Shown piece by piece: positions 8,229 to 17,496 of a stretch of DNA of 42,436 bases; the stretch's first letter is position 1; each line of letters opens with the position of its first letter. The position numbers and the translations under genes were made by a program. The stretch is from Actinomycetota bacterium (GTDB lineage Bacteria; Actinomycetota; Actinomycetes; Mycobacteriales; Pseudonocardiaceae), in contig JAJPIR010000261.1 of the NCBI GenBank assembly GCA_021324675.1, positions 1 through 42,436 on the forward strand. The letters run 5' to 3'. A model generated the notes under the pieces. It searched no databases. It was not told where the DNA came from and worked only from the letters and a program-made list of their open reading frames with translations.

Positions 8229-8499
8229 GCACTGGTGCTATCTGGGCAGGCCATGCTCACTGCCAGTCGCCGCACTGTGGCTTACTGCAGCGCTCGGCCG
8301 TTCTTGACTGACCGTTCGGCGCCAGCCGTCTAGACGTCGTTGCGCAGGGGTGTCACGATACCTGCTTGTCTGATCAGATTTTTCAAACGGAACAATGTCT
8401 GCCGGAAGGATTTTCTCGGAGCTCGGGGCGGTGGGAGGCCCAGCACGTGGGAAGGCCGACCGCAGTGCACATGCGCCGAGATGCACGAGGAGCCGGATC
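8229..8499. other. Leader upstream of the cobalt transporter operon
   Basis: The 271-base stretch has no convincing gene; reading frames upstream of cbiM lack homology. I looked for a cobalamin riboswitch and saw no recognisable B12 box. AT-rich sequence around 8370-8395 could hold the promoter. Control may instead come from the ArsR-type sensor encoded after cbiO. Confidence 0.4.
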
Positions 8500-9213
8500 A
8501 TGCACATCGCCGAGGGATATCTCCCACCGCTGCACGCTGCAGCCTGGACAGTGGCTGCCGCACCGTTCGTCGTCCACGGTTGCCGCGCACTGGTGCGGCA
8601 GGTTCGAACCGATCCGGAGTCGAAACTCTTGCTTGGGGCGGCAGGAGCATTCAGCTTCGTGCTGTCCGCACTCAAGCTGCCCTCAGTGACCGGCTCGTGT
8701 TCGCACCCCACCGGAACCGGACTCGGGGCGATATTGTTCAAACCCCCGATCATGAGTGTGCTCGGTTGTATCGTGCTGTTCTTCCAGGCGGTGATCCTGG
8801 CTCACGGCGGCCTGACCACGCTCGGCGCGAACACGTTCTCGATGGCGATCGTAGGTCCATGGGTCGGATACGGGATATATGCTCTGATACGCAAGCTCGG
8901 CGGCGGCCTCGGGGTCGCAGTATTCCTGGCCGCCGCGTTAGCTGACTTATCCACCTACTGCGTAACCAGCATTCAGCTTGCGTTAGCTTTCCCAGATGCC
9001 GATTCCGGGGTGTTCGGTGCGGCAGTCAAGTTCGGGTCCATCTTCGCAATTACGCAGGTCCCGCTGGCGATCAGCGAAGGTTTTCTCACCGTGCTGGTGA
9101 TCCGCCTGCTGATCAAGGCGAGCCCAGGCGAATTGAGTCGTCTCGGAGTGGTTCGCGACTCGGTCCGGCGCAGCGGGGCGTCCGCTGCGAGCGTAGGGGA
9201 GGTAGCGGCGTGA
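8500..9213 (+). CDS. cbiM: Cobalt ECF transporter S component CbiM
   Basis: CbiM is the substrate-binding membrane component of the cobalt energy-coupling-factor transporter. The 237-residue protein starts [10 protein letters not shown], matching the family's MHIMEGFLPP; Met1-His2 form part of the metal site, which fixes the start at 8500 rather than at upstream in-frame ATGs. About six hydrophobic helices follow, with the family blocks [41 protein letters not shown] and [11 protein letters not shown]. It overlaps cbiN by GTGA and begins the cbiMNQO operon. Ni2+ cannot be excluded from sequence, but the presence of CbiN and the amidase context favour Co2+. Confidence 0.95.
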   Translation: MHIAEGYLPPLHAAAWTVAAAPFVVHGCRALVRQVRTDPESKLLLGAAGAFSFVLSALKLPSVTGSCSHPTGTGLGAILFKPPIMSVLGCIVLFFQAVILAHGGLTTLGANTFSMAIVGPWVGYGIYALIRKLGGGLGVAVFLAAALADLSTYCVTSIQLALAFPDADSGVFGAAVKFGSIFAITQVPLAISEGFLTVLVIRLLIKASPGELSRLGVVRDSVRRSGASAASVGEVAA

Positions 9214-9620
9214 GCAGGTTCAGTGCCATCAACATGCTGTTGTTTCTGGGCGTCATCACGCTGGTCGCGGTGCCGCTCATCTTCGTGTCGGGTGAATTCG
9301 CGGGCTCGGACGATCAGGGCCAGGCGCAGATCGAGAAGAGTCATCCCAACTACAAACCGTGGTTTCACTCGGTCTATGAACCGCCCTCCGGGGAGGTATC
9401 CAGCGGGCTTTTCGCCATACAGGCCGCCATCGGCGGCGGTGCCCTCGGCTACTACTTCGGCGTGGCCCGGACTCGTCGACGCATAACCGGCGGTGGACCT
9501 GACAGCGGCTGGTCGTCACCTGGTCTCCCGGCAGGTGACGGGTCGGGGAATCGCAAGCGGGCGGATGCCGGAGGGCGGGCTGCTGGGGGCAGCGGGTCCG
9601 GCGGGAGCCGGCATAACTGA
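9210..9620 (+). CDS. cbiN: Cobalt transport protein CbiN
   Basis: CbiN is the small auxiliary membrane protein that enables metal loading of CbiM. The 136-residue product has an N-terminal helix ([19 protein letters not shown]), an extracytoplasmic segment with [19 protein letters not shown], and a second helix ([19 protein letters not shown]), the classic two-helix layout. A Gly/Ser/Arg-rich tail of about 45 residues extends beyond the usual end. The GTG start overlaps the cbiM stop, and its TGA overlaps the ATG of cbiQ, so translation is coupled. Confidence 0.92.
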   Translation: MSRFSAINMLLFLGVITLVAVPLIFVSGEFAGSDDQGQAQIEKSHPNYKPWFHSVYEPPSGEVSSGLFAIQAAIGGGALGYYFGVARTRRRITGGGPDSGWSSPGLPAGDGSGNRKRADAGGRAAGGSGSGGSRHN

Positions 9621-10366
9621 TGCTCCCCCTGGATACGATCGCCTATACGAATCGGTGGCGGCCTCGGCACCCCGGTGAAAAGGCACTGTTATCGCTCGGA
9701 TTGCTGGTTTGCGCGGTCGCTTTGCCAGTGTGGCCGGGGGCTCTGGTGGTTGGTGCAGTCGCCACAGTCATCCTGTTTGGGCCGGCTGGCCTTAGCGTGG
9801 GGCAGGCAGCGCATGCGCTGCGGGTTCCACTGGGTTTTGTCGTCGCCGGTTCGCTGCCGTTGTTATTCGCTGTCGGGGGGTCGACCGGCGTGCGAATTGA
9901 CCTCCACGGGCTCACCCTTGCGGCCCAACTCGCCGGTCGGTCTACCGCGGCATTGCTGTGCCTGCTGCTGTTCGCGGCCACCACCCCGCTGGCTGACGTA
10001 CTGCCCAGACTGGCGAATCTCGGTGTCCCCCCGGCCGTCACCGAAATTACCGCACTCATGTATCGGATGCTGTTCCTCCTGCTCGACACGGTGCGTGCTA
10101 TCCGCGAGGCCCAGGCCAGCCGACTCGGCTTCCGCAATTGGTCCACCAGTTACCGCTCGCTGGCCGGGCAAGGAGCGGCTGTTTTCGTGCGAGCCTTCGA
10201 CCGGGCCCGCCGGATGGACGAGGGCCTAGCGCTGCGCGGCTACACCGGGTCATTGCGGGTAGATGTCGAGTCCCGACCGGTTTCCCGATCGTTCGTCCTG
10301 CTTTCCGCGGCGGTGCTGGTAGCCGTGGTCACGGTCACCCTGACGATCCGGCTGGCACTGCAATGA
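9620..10366 (+). CDS. cbiQ: Cobalt ECF transporter T component CbiQ
   Basis: CbiQ is the transmembrane coupling protein between CbiM/N and the ATPase. The 248-residue protein has several hydrophobic helices and a cytosolic loop with the ARG-type coupling helices: REAQASRLGFRNW near residue 160 and DRARRMDEGLALRGYTG near residue 195. It starts at the ATG overlapping the cbiN stop and ends 10 bases before cbiO. Confidence 0.93.
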   Translation: MLPLDTIAYTNRWRPRHPGEKALLSLGLLVCAVALPVWPGALVVGAVATVILFGPAGLSVGQAAHALRVPLGFVVAGSLPLLFAVGGSTGVRIDLHGLTLAAQLAGRSTAALLCLLLFAATTPLADVLPRLANLGVPPAVTEITALMYRMLFLLLDTVRAIREAQASRLGFRNWSTSYRSLAGQGAAVFVRAFDRARRMDEGLALRGYTGSLRVDVESRPVSRSFVLLSAAVLVAVVTVTLTIRLALQ

Positions 10367-10376
10367 TCGAGTCACC

Positions 10377-11279
10377 ATGAGCGGTCACCATGATCCGGCG
10401 GCGGTGCCTGTCGTATCGGTACACGACCTGTATTTCGCCTACGAGCCAGGGCGTCCAGTGCTTGCCGGTGCCGAGCTCGCCCTCTATGCCCGGCATCGTC
10501 TCGCCGTGCTCGGCCCCAACGGGGGCGGAAAGACCACGCTATTCCGGCTGATCGTAGGTGCGCTGAAACCGGATGCTGGGGAAATCCGACTTGATGGCCG
10601 GCCGCTGCGCCATACTCGCAAGGGCCTGCTCGAGCTGCGTCAGCAGGTCCAGCTTGTGGTGCAAGATCCCGATGATCAGCTCTTCGCCGCGAGCGTGTAC
10701 CAGGACGTGTCCTTCGGTCCGGTTAACCTTGGCCTGCCCGCACCTGAGGTGCGAGCCCGGGTCGATGCCGCGCTCGGTGCGCTTGGCATTACCGAACTCG
10801 CCGACCGTCCTACCCATCTCTTGTCGTTCGGGCAGAAAAAACGCACCGCAATCGCGGGTGCGATCGCGATGTGCCCTCGAGTTCTGGTGCTTGACGAACC
10901 CACCGCCGGTCTCGATCCCGTTGGTGTCGAAGCTTTGCTGGCCACCCTGCACGATCTGCACGTCGCCGGGACCACGTTGGTGATTTCGACCCACGACGTG
11001 GACCTCGCCTACCGCTGGTCTGACGAGGTGGCCATCGTCGCTGACGGCACGATCCACCGTGCCCCCGTCGACGTCGCTCTCGCCGACCATGACCTGCTTA
11101 CCCGGGCACGGCTGGGGCCGGCCTGGGCGCCCACCGTACACACCCTGTTAGAGCGCAGAGGCGGGCTCTCAGGCGCGCGCCCACAGACGGCCGCTGAACT
11201 CTACGCCCTGCTTGACACGGCAACCCGGACCATCCAGCCATCCTCGCACCACACTGGTGGTGCGGGCGCAGGGGCTTGA
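10377..11279 (+). CDS. cbiO: Cobalt ECF transporter ATPase CbiO
   Basis: ATP-binding subunit of the cobalt importer, 300 residues. Visible motifs are Walker A GPNGGGKTTL (46-55), the Q-loop at VVQDPDDQLF (about 94-103), signature LSFGQKKR (149-156), Walker B VLVLDEPTAGLD (about 169-180) and the switch His in ISTHDVDLAYRWSD. The C-terminal 70 residues are a family-specific extension with no known motif. It is the last gene of cbiMNQO; the metal sensor follows 43 bases later. Confidence 0.95.
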   Translation: MSGHHDPAAVPVVSVHDLYFAYEPGRPVLAGAELALYARHRLAVLGPNGGGKTTLFRLIVGALKPDAGEIRLDGRPLRHTRKGLLELRQQVQLVVQDPDDQLFAASVYQDVSFGPVNLGLPAPEVRARVDAALGALGITELADRPTHLLSFGQKKRTAIAGAIAMCPRVLVLDEPTAGLDPVGVEALLATLHDLHVAGTTLVISTHDVDLAYRWSDEVAIVADGTIHRAPVDVALADHDLLTRARLGPAWAPTVHTLLERRGGLSGARPQTAAELYALLDTATRTIQPSSHHTGGAGAGA

Positions 11280-11322
11280 ACTGGTAAACCCAAAACGATT
11301 GACACCGAGCCAAGATAGAGTC

Positions 11323-11730
11323 ATGCATCTGGTGCAGGGTGACCTGAACGGTCGCCGGATCATCGACGAGGACCACCGCGTCTGCGACGCCATTGCCGCG
11401 ATGAGCGATCAGCCGGCTCTCGAACGCTGGGCGCAGGTGTTCGCTCTGCTCGGCGACCCAAGCAGGCTTGCGCTGCTCGTATCCATTCGCCACGCCGGCC
11501 CCATCTGTGTCTCGGACCTCGCAGCTGCTACCGCACTCAAGGAAGCGACCGTGTCCCAGGCTCTGCGCCTGCTGCGTAGCCGGGATGCTGTGGTGGCGGA
11601 TCGGGACGGTCGGCGGGTGCGCTACGCACTGGCCGATGACCGCTTGGCGGCGCTCATCGATCAGGTGATTGAGAGCGCCCCATGCAGCAGCTCGGGGCAG
11701 GTGGGACGAGATCACCAAGCGAGAGGTTGA
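11323..11730 (+). CDS. ArsR/SmtB-family metal-responsive repressor
   Basis: The 135-residue protein has an ArsR winged helix: WAQVFALLGDPSRLALLVSI, CVSDLAAATALKEATVSQALRLLRS as helix-turn-helix, and DGRRVRYALADDRL as the wing. The N-terminal EDHRVCD and the Cys near the C-terminus (SAPCSS) are candidate metal ligands, as in nickel/cobalt sensors of the NmtR/KmtR type. It directly follows cbiO, so control of cobalt or nickel uptake and perhaps of the downstream efflux gene is likely. ATG 11323 gives the full N-terminal ligand segment; ATG 11401 would remove it. Confidence 0.85.
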   Translation: MHLVQGDLNGRRIIDEDHRVCDAIAAMSDQPALERWAQVFALLGDPSRLALLVSIRHAGPICVSDLAAATALKEATVSQALRLLRSRDAVVADRDGRRVRYALADDRLAALIDQVIESAPCSSSGQVGRDHQARG

Positions 11731-11896
11731 CGCGTCCTGCCTCGCCGCCAAGTCGGGGCACACCGGGTACCTTCAGATACGAAGGGCGATGACTGCTGCT
11801 CGACCGAACACGGAAGAATTTTCCTGCCCCAGGTAGGCCCACGGACTGCTACGCCAGGCCTCGTCCAGCGAGCCGAGTGCTGGGCACGAAACAGTG

Positions 11897-12700
11897 TTAG
11901 TCGCGTGTTGCTGTATGGCCGAGTAGCCAGGAGCACCACTCCGCGATGCCCTCACCGGTGCGTGCGCTGGCGCGGATGGTGGTCGCCTGGGGGTTGACGG
12001 CCCGGAGGTTGGCCAGGAACTTGTGCAAGTCGAAATCGAGATAGGGCAATAAGTCGACCTTGTTGATCACGACCACGTCCACGGCCCGGAACATCACCGG
12101 GTACTTCAGCGGCTTCTCCTCCCCCTCGGTCACGGCGTAGACCATGGCTTTGGCGTGTTCACCAACCCGGAACTCCGCCGGGCAGACCAGGTTGCCCACG
12201 TTCTCGATCAGCAGCAGGTCAAGCTCGGGCAGTGGCAACCGGGATAGGCCGGAACGGACCATCACCGCGTCCAGGTGGCACTCGCCACCGAAGCCAGCGC
12301 TGGTGTTGACCAGCGACACGGCGGCACCGTAACCATTGAGCTGTTCTGCGTCGATGCTGGTGGCGATATCGCCTTCTAGGATGCCGATCCGGGTCTGCGT
12401 TCTGAGGGCGGCCAGAGTCCGCTTGAGCAGCGCAGTTTTCCCCGCGCCCGGCGAGGACATGATGTTGACGACCCGGACACCGGCCTCTGCAAAAGCTTTT
12501 TGATTGGCATCGGCCACTCGGTCGTTCTCGGACAGGATGTCCTCCAGGACCTTCACCCGCGCCGTCCCCGTCTCCGGATAGCCGCTGTGGTTTCCGACGT
12601 CCCTTCCAGTCACATCGTCGTGAGCACGATCCTGGTCGTGAGCGTGATCCTGGTCGTGAGTGTGCATCGTCTCGTCAGCATGGCGGTGGAAGCGGCCCAT
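11897..12700 (-). CDS. hypB: Hydrogenase/urease nickel incorporation GTPase HypB
   Basis: HypB is a SIMIBI GTPase that delivers Ni2+ during [NiFe]-hydrogenase maturation. The 267-residue protein has a His/Asp-rich N-terminus (residues 5-29) for metal storage, P-loop PGAGKTAL (84-91), Cys141-His142 at the dimer-interface metal site, ENVGNLVCP (166-174) and NKVD (213-216). The ATG lies four bases after the hypA relic's stop, fixing the start. No hydrogenase or urease gene is in the window, and hypA beside it is broken, so this copy may be residual or serve another metalloenzyme. Confidence 0.93.
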   Translation of the reverse strand: MGRFHRHADETMHTHDQDHAHDQDRAHDDVTGRDVGNHSGYPETGTARVKVLEDILSENDRVADANQKAFAEAGVRVVNIMSSPGAGKTALLKRTLAALRTQTRIGILEGDIATSIDAEQLNGYGAAVSLVNTSAGFGGECHLDAVMVRSGLSRLPLPELDLLLIENVGNLVCPAEFRVGEHAKAMVYAVTEGEEKPLKYPVMFRAVDVVVINKVDLLPYLDFDLHKFLANLRAVNPQATTIRASARTGEGIAEWCSWLLGHTATRD

Positions 12701-12704
12701 TCGA

Positions 12705-12975
12705 TCAAACCTCCACAATCTCGAGTGAGACGACGAGGAACTCCTTACCGGTCAGCAGAGTCACTGTAGAACGCTCGCATGACCCGTACGCCAGAAGAGG
12801 GACATCAAGCGTACTGATCGCGTCGCAGCCCTGGCACGCTACCGTGGCCGGCACCTTCTCGATCTCTAGCCCCGGCAACCTTGCAATGCGGTGCCATCGG
12901 TTGCCATGGTCCAGCAGAACTCCAAGGCGTCGGGAACGACCTGGCGGAAGTGCCGGCCAGGATGGACACGTGCAG
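12705..12975 (-). pseudogene. hypA: hypA relic (nickel chaperone), frameshifted and N-terminally truncated
   Basis: Directly upstream of hypB the minus strand encodes clear HypA pieces in two frames. The first reads GRHFRQVVPDALEFCW followed by TMATDGTALQG. After a one-base shift near 12870-12880 comes LEIEKVPATVACQGCD and, further on, LLTGKEFLVVSLEIVEV with a stop just before hypB. The N-terminal third, including the Met-His nickel site, is not recognisable. A sequencing error could explain the shift but not the missing N-terminus. Confidence 0.8.
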
Positions 12976-13359
12976 CACTCGGTAAAAGAATTCCGATCAG
13001 GATAGTGATCCTCAGTAAGCCTTTGTAACGTTGATCTTTAATGAGGCGGCATCCTTCGGGAGCAAGAAATGAACGTGAACCTCGCATAAATTAACGATGT
13101 GGTCGTAGAGTCGAAGTGCCCGAATCCGGCCCCGAGTCGGCGGATCCGTGTCAATCGCGTAACGGGCAGAGTGGTATGCAATCGGGATGCCGGTTATGAA
13201 CATCACCGCTCGATCCCGCCCAGCGCAGTCAAAGCCACGGAGAGGTGCCCAGCGGCGGATTTGCCGGGGACAACATAGGTGCCTCCTGCTCAATGCACGT
13301 GGAGGGTACGGAGTTTGTCTCCGTTCATTCATCGAAATCGACCCATGTTGGCGCGGGAG
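12976..13359. other. Non-coding stretch between hypA relic and the efflux gene
   Basis: I see no supportable gene. A minus-strand reading frame (13012-13332) has no recognisable domain and no clear ribosome binding site. The stretch probably contains decayed sequence upstream of hypA. Confidence 0.35.
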
Positions 13360-14298
13360 TCAGGGTGGTGGGGGCATGGCGCGCGGAGTGAAGGTGATGA
13401 TGCGCGCTTCCGGAACGGCCTGATGAATGGCGTTACTGACACGGCAGCTGAGTTCGTCGGCGTGGTGAACGGACAGCGTGGGATCGACCCATCCTTCGAC
13501 CTCGATGCGCAGGGTGCGTCCGGTCCAGCGCGCGTAGGCGTGGGCATGTCCGATACCCGGGATACTGGCCGCGGCGTTTTCGACGGCCATCAGAAGCCCG
13601 TCGTCGACGCCGTCGAGTAGGCGGCGGGAGACATCGGTGGTGACCTCGTAGCCGACGTGGCAGATGAACAAGGTGACCGCTAGCCCGGCCATCGGATCGC
13701 CCCAGCGTAGACCCAGTGCAACCGCGATGAGCCCGACGAGGGCGCCGGCCGAGGACAACGCGTCTAGCCAGGAGTGTTTCGCATCGCTGATCAGGGTGGC
13801 CGACTGGATCCGCCGACCTATGCGCAGTTTGTAGCTGGCGACGAGTTGGTTACCCACGATGCCCAGCGCAGCCGCGGCGATACCGGCTGCGATGTGGCTG
13901 GTGCCTTGGTGGGTGACCAGTTTGTGAATGCTTTCGATGCCGGCGAACAGAGCACTGGCCCAGATCACCACGGCGACACCGAGTCCAGCTAGGTCCTCGG
14001 CGCGCTCCAGACCGTAGGGGTAGCGCTCGCAGGCGGCGCGGCGGCTGACGCGAAAGCCGAGGAACACCGCCAGGCTGGTGGACACGTCCGACAGGTTGTG
14101 CAGCGCGTCGCCGAGCAGACCAACCGAGCTGGTGATCAACGCAATGATCAGCTCGATGATGCCGGTGACGGCTAAACCAAGCGCACTGACGGCAATTGCC
14201 CGGTTCGCTTGCCGACGCTCGTCGGTGTCATCGAAGCAGCCACGGATAATACCGGTGGGTGTGCGCAATCCGGTGATCTCATGCACGAAGCTGAGCAT
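13360..14298 (-). CDS. Cation diffusion facilitator (divalent metal efflux)
   Basis: The 312-residue CDF-family antiporter exports Zn2+, Co2+, Ni2+ or similar ions. It has about six transmembrane helices; helix II carries the metal motif DALHNLSD (64-71) and helix V carries DAKHSWLD. The cytosolic C-terminal domain begins around residue 215 (RRLLDGVDDGLL) and includes VHHADEL. Location beside cobalt uptake, an ArsR sensor and HypB suggests Co/Ni homeostasis. Substrate cannot be assigned from motifs alone. The start is the first ATG; its ribosome binding site is weak. Confidence 0.88.
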   Translation of the reverse strand: MLSFVHEITGLRTPTGIIRGCFDDTDERRQANRAIAVSALGLAVTGIIELIIALITSSVGLLGDALHNLSDVSTSLAVFLGFRVSRRAACERYPYGLERAEDLAGLGVAVVIWASALFAGIESIHKLVTHQGTSHIAAGIAAAALGIVGNQLVASYKLRIGRRIQSATLISDAKHSWLDALSSAGALVGLIAVALGLRWGDPMAGLAVTLFICHVGYEVTTDVSRRLLDGVDDGLLMAVENAAASIPGIGHAHAYARWTGRTLRIEVEGWVDPTLSVHHADELSCRVSNAIHQAVPEARIITFTPRAMPPPP

Positions 14299-14374
14299 CC
14301 CCAGGCCGACCTGAATTTAACACCCGAGCCGACAACGTGAACCTGGGCGATATTGCAGGTCTTCAGGGTTGTCA

Positions 14375-15185
<811 letters not shown>

Positions 15186-15729
15186 GAGGTGTCGATGGGT
15201 TGCCGCGAGGACCAGTCGATGTCATTGCAGCCTACCGCCGTGGGTGCCCATTCCCCTCACCGAGGAACTGATACAGATTATAGGTAAACAGTCATAGTCA
15301 TGCGCCAAGGGTTCGCGCTGCAACCAAGCTTTCAGGTCGAAACTTTGATGCTGATTGGCGGGCTCACTGAACGAATCTCGGTGGAGATTAACGGCATCGC
15401 ATCCACTCCTCTGGGTGGGCATCATCAGCACCAGAATCACAATTGGAAAGCCGAGCTGAATGCCGCCTACCGCTAGTGAGATGACTCACCGGCGGAGGCA
15501 AGACTACCCGGGAACGGTGGGCGGTACGCTACCTCGGCTGTGGATGAGCGGCTGTCGAGTCCGGGAGGTATCCATCGGCGCGGTGCGCCTTTACTGCTTG
15601 TGCAGTGGCCACAAATTCGACGGTTGGAGTTTCGTGCGGCTAGCGGGTTGTTTCACCGCACGTCCAACTGTTGACTAGAGGTGTGGTCAGGCTCACAGCT
15701 GTGGCCACACGGCGTCGGGAGGCTTCAAG
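15186..15729. other. Intergenic region upstream of the methyl-cycle operon
   Basis: No gene can be supported over this 544-base stretch. It contains a hairpin with perfect 7-bp arms, CGTGCGG (15633-15639) and CCGCACG (15656-15662), with a 16-base loop. A TTGACT (15671-15676) follows that could be a -35, though no good -10 is seen at 17 bases. I did not recognise a SAM or SAH riboswitch, but covariance searching would be needed to exclude one. Confidence 0.35.
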
Positions 15730-15927
15730 ATGACGCACGAGCTCAACTGTCCGCACTCTGGATGCCCGCTGCTTGGCATCCAGAACATGTCTCGGGTACC
15801 CGAGCTGGACATTATCGAGGTGCTCCACCGAGAGATTGAGCATTTGCGCGCGACGGTCGCGCGGCTGCGTGGGGCAGGTTTTCACCCGCTCTACCAGGTT
15901 CATGGTCCCGGCCCAGCGACATTTTGA
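15730..15927 (+). CDS. Small putative protein with CPHSGC motif and coiled coil
   Basis: The 65-residue frame has a good ribosome binding site (GGGAGG, about 7 bases before the ATG). It starts with NCPHSGCPL, a possible metal or redox motif, followed by an amphipathic helix (LDIIEVLHREIEHLRATVARLR) and a short tail. It lies 58 bases before the methyltransferase gene on the same strand and could be the first gene of that operon. I know no family. The reading frame could still be fortuitous. Confidence 0.45.
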   Translation: MTHELNCPHSGCPLLGIQNMSRVPELDIIEVLHREIEHLRATVARLRGAGFHPLYQVHGPGPATF

Positions 15928-15985
15928 ATTCGGTCAGCGCGCGTTCGTCCCGGTAATGATGGTCCAACAACGATGATAGAGGGTA

Positions 15986-17494
15986 ATGGCCGTGCTGGTT
16001 GATTTTCGTCCTACTGGCAAGCTCCGCGGTAAGAAGCCTGTGGACGCAACGGCTGCTCTAGGGCCGGTGATCGACGCGCTTGTCGAGGACTCGGTGGATT
16101 TATCACGCGCGCGGGTGGTGTGTGATTGGGTCCAGTATCGTAATAACTTCCGCGATGTCGTTGATATTCGGCCGATTCTGGCTAGCCATGATCGTAACTC
16201 GGAAGTGACGCCGGTCGCTTTGGCTGCGGTGGTGACTGAGGAACAGATGGAGGTGGCTATTGATCTCCGTCGTAGCGGTGAGGTTGAGCTTAAGGACTTC
16301 ACCAGGGAATTGATGCGTGCCGGCGGTGCCAGTGGCGATCCGTCTCGGGTCTACCTGGAGCCGTGGCTGGTCACCAGCGCCAGTATCATCTGGGATTTCA
16401 ATGCGTTGTATTGGAAGGCCCTAGACGTATGGGAGCAGGCCACCGGTCAGCCCTATGAGAAGACGCTGCCAGGCGGGGAAAGCGATGCGCGAAACCGCGA
16501 CGCAGTCCGCGAGATGATCACTAGTTTATTTGCGCTGTGGGATTCGCTGGCGGCGCGCAATGCGCTGCCTGAGGAGTTGTATGTTGTTGAGTTGGGGCCG
16601 GGTAACGGCAACCAGGCAAAGGCCTGGCTGGACGAGTTCGTCGCGCTAGATCAAGAGCACGGCAGTGACTACTACCGGCGGTTGCATTACCTGATGGGTG
16701 ATTACTCACCGCATGTTGTCGAATTGGCTCGAGCTGCGGTCGCTGATCACGCACAGCACGTCAGCGCTTTTGTGTTGGACGCAACCCAGCCGCTCACAGC
16801 GCTGGGCTTCCTGCGTTACAAGATCTTCCTGGTGTACATTTCCAACGTATACGACAACCTGCCAGCTGATGAGGTCGCACAGATCGGCGGACGCACCTAC
16901 ATCGTTGAGACCAGGGCTTATCTGACCCGGCAGGCAGCCGCTGAGATCGCGCATACGGTATCCGCGCAACCCGATGAGATACCGGGCTTGATCCGTAAGT
17001 TGATCCGGCTGGGTCCCGCCCTGCTCGCAGAGGCGCTACCAGCGCACTTTCCTTCGGTGCAGGTGGCTGCTGAGTTCTGGCAGCGCTGTTGGGCGGCGCT
17101 GCGCCTGGAGGAGCGTTACCAACCGTTGGCTGGGTTGGACCTATACCAGATCGCGCCCGGCGTGAGCGGCGAGATGCTGCGTCCTTTGCTGGAGTCCGGC
17201 GCCGATATCCGGATGCACGTGAGCAACGGCGCGGTGGCCAGCTTTGTGGACACAGTTCCGCTGCTGCACCCTTTCGGCCGCTTAATCTGCTACGACTTGT
17301 TCGTCACCGACCTGCATAATTACCGCACCAGTTTCCGTGGGCCAGGCAAGTACGACGGCTCGGTCGTCAATTGGCTCAACGGGCCGCTGCTGGCCCATAT
17401 CGGTCGTCGCAAGGGATTCGATGTGGATTACCAGCGGTTCGCCCACCGGACTGGTACCAATATCGTAACCATGACCGCCCAAGTGAGGGATTAG
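15986..17494 (+). CDS. SAM-dependent methyltransferase, COG1565/MidA-like
   Basis: The 502-residue protein has a class I methyltransferase core starting near residue 197: VVELGPGNGN as motif I, then YLMGDYSPHVVELARAA as motif II and KIFLVYISNVYDNLPADEV, the pattern of the COG1565/NDUFAF7 (MidA) branch. The N-terminal 190 residues and C-terminal 150 are not recognised. Family members methylate proteins or small molecules; no substrate can be read. It sits two bases upstream of a methionine synthase and begins the metK-adoK-ahcY group, so this methyltransferase is the likely consumer of the SAM regenerated here. GAGGG just before the ATG supports the start. Confidence 0.75.
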   Translation: MAVLVDFRPTGKLRGKKPVDATAALGPVIDALVEDSVDLSRARVVCDWVQYRNNFRDVVDIRPILASHDRNSEVTPVALAAVVTEEQMEVAIDLRRSGEVELKDFTRELMRAGGASGDPSRVYLEPWLVTSASIIWDFNALYWKALDVWEQATGQPYEKTLPGGESDARNRDAVREMITSLFALWDSLAARNALPEELYVVELGPGNGNQAKAWLDEFVALDQEHGSDYYRRLHYLMGDYSPHVVELARAAVADHAQHVSAFVLDATQPLTALGFLRYKIFLVYISNVYDNLPADEVAQIGGRTYIVETRAYLTRQAAAEIAHTVSAQPDEIPGLIRKLIRLGPALLAEALPAHFPSVQVAAEFWQRCWAALRLEERYQPLAGLDLYQIAPGVSGEMLRPLLESGADIRMHVSNGAVASFVDTVPLLHPFGRLICYDLFVTDLHNYRTSFRGPGKYDGSVVNWLNGPLLAHIGRRKGFDVDYQRFAHRTGTNIVTMTAQVRD

Positions 17495-17496
17495 CG

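Noticed and set aside
8229-8499. Cobalamin riboswitch upstream of cbiM
   Set aside because: No B12-box-like consensus could be seen. A covariance search could still change this.
13012-13332. A 106-codon minus-strand frame upstream of the hypA relic
   Set aside because: Arg/Pro-rich composition typical of spurious high-GC frames and no ribosome binding site.
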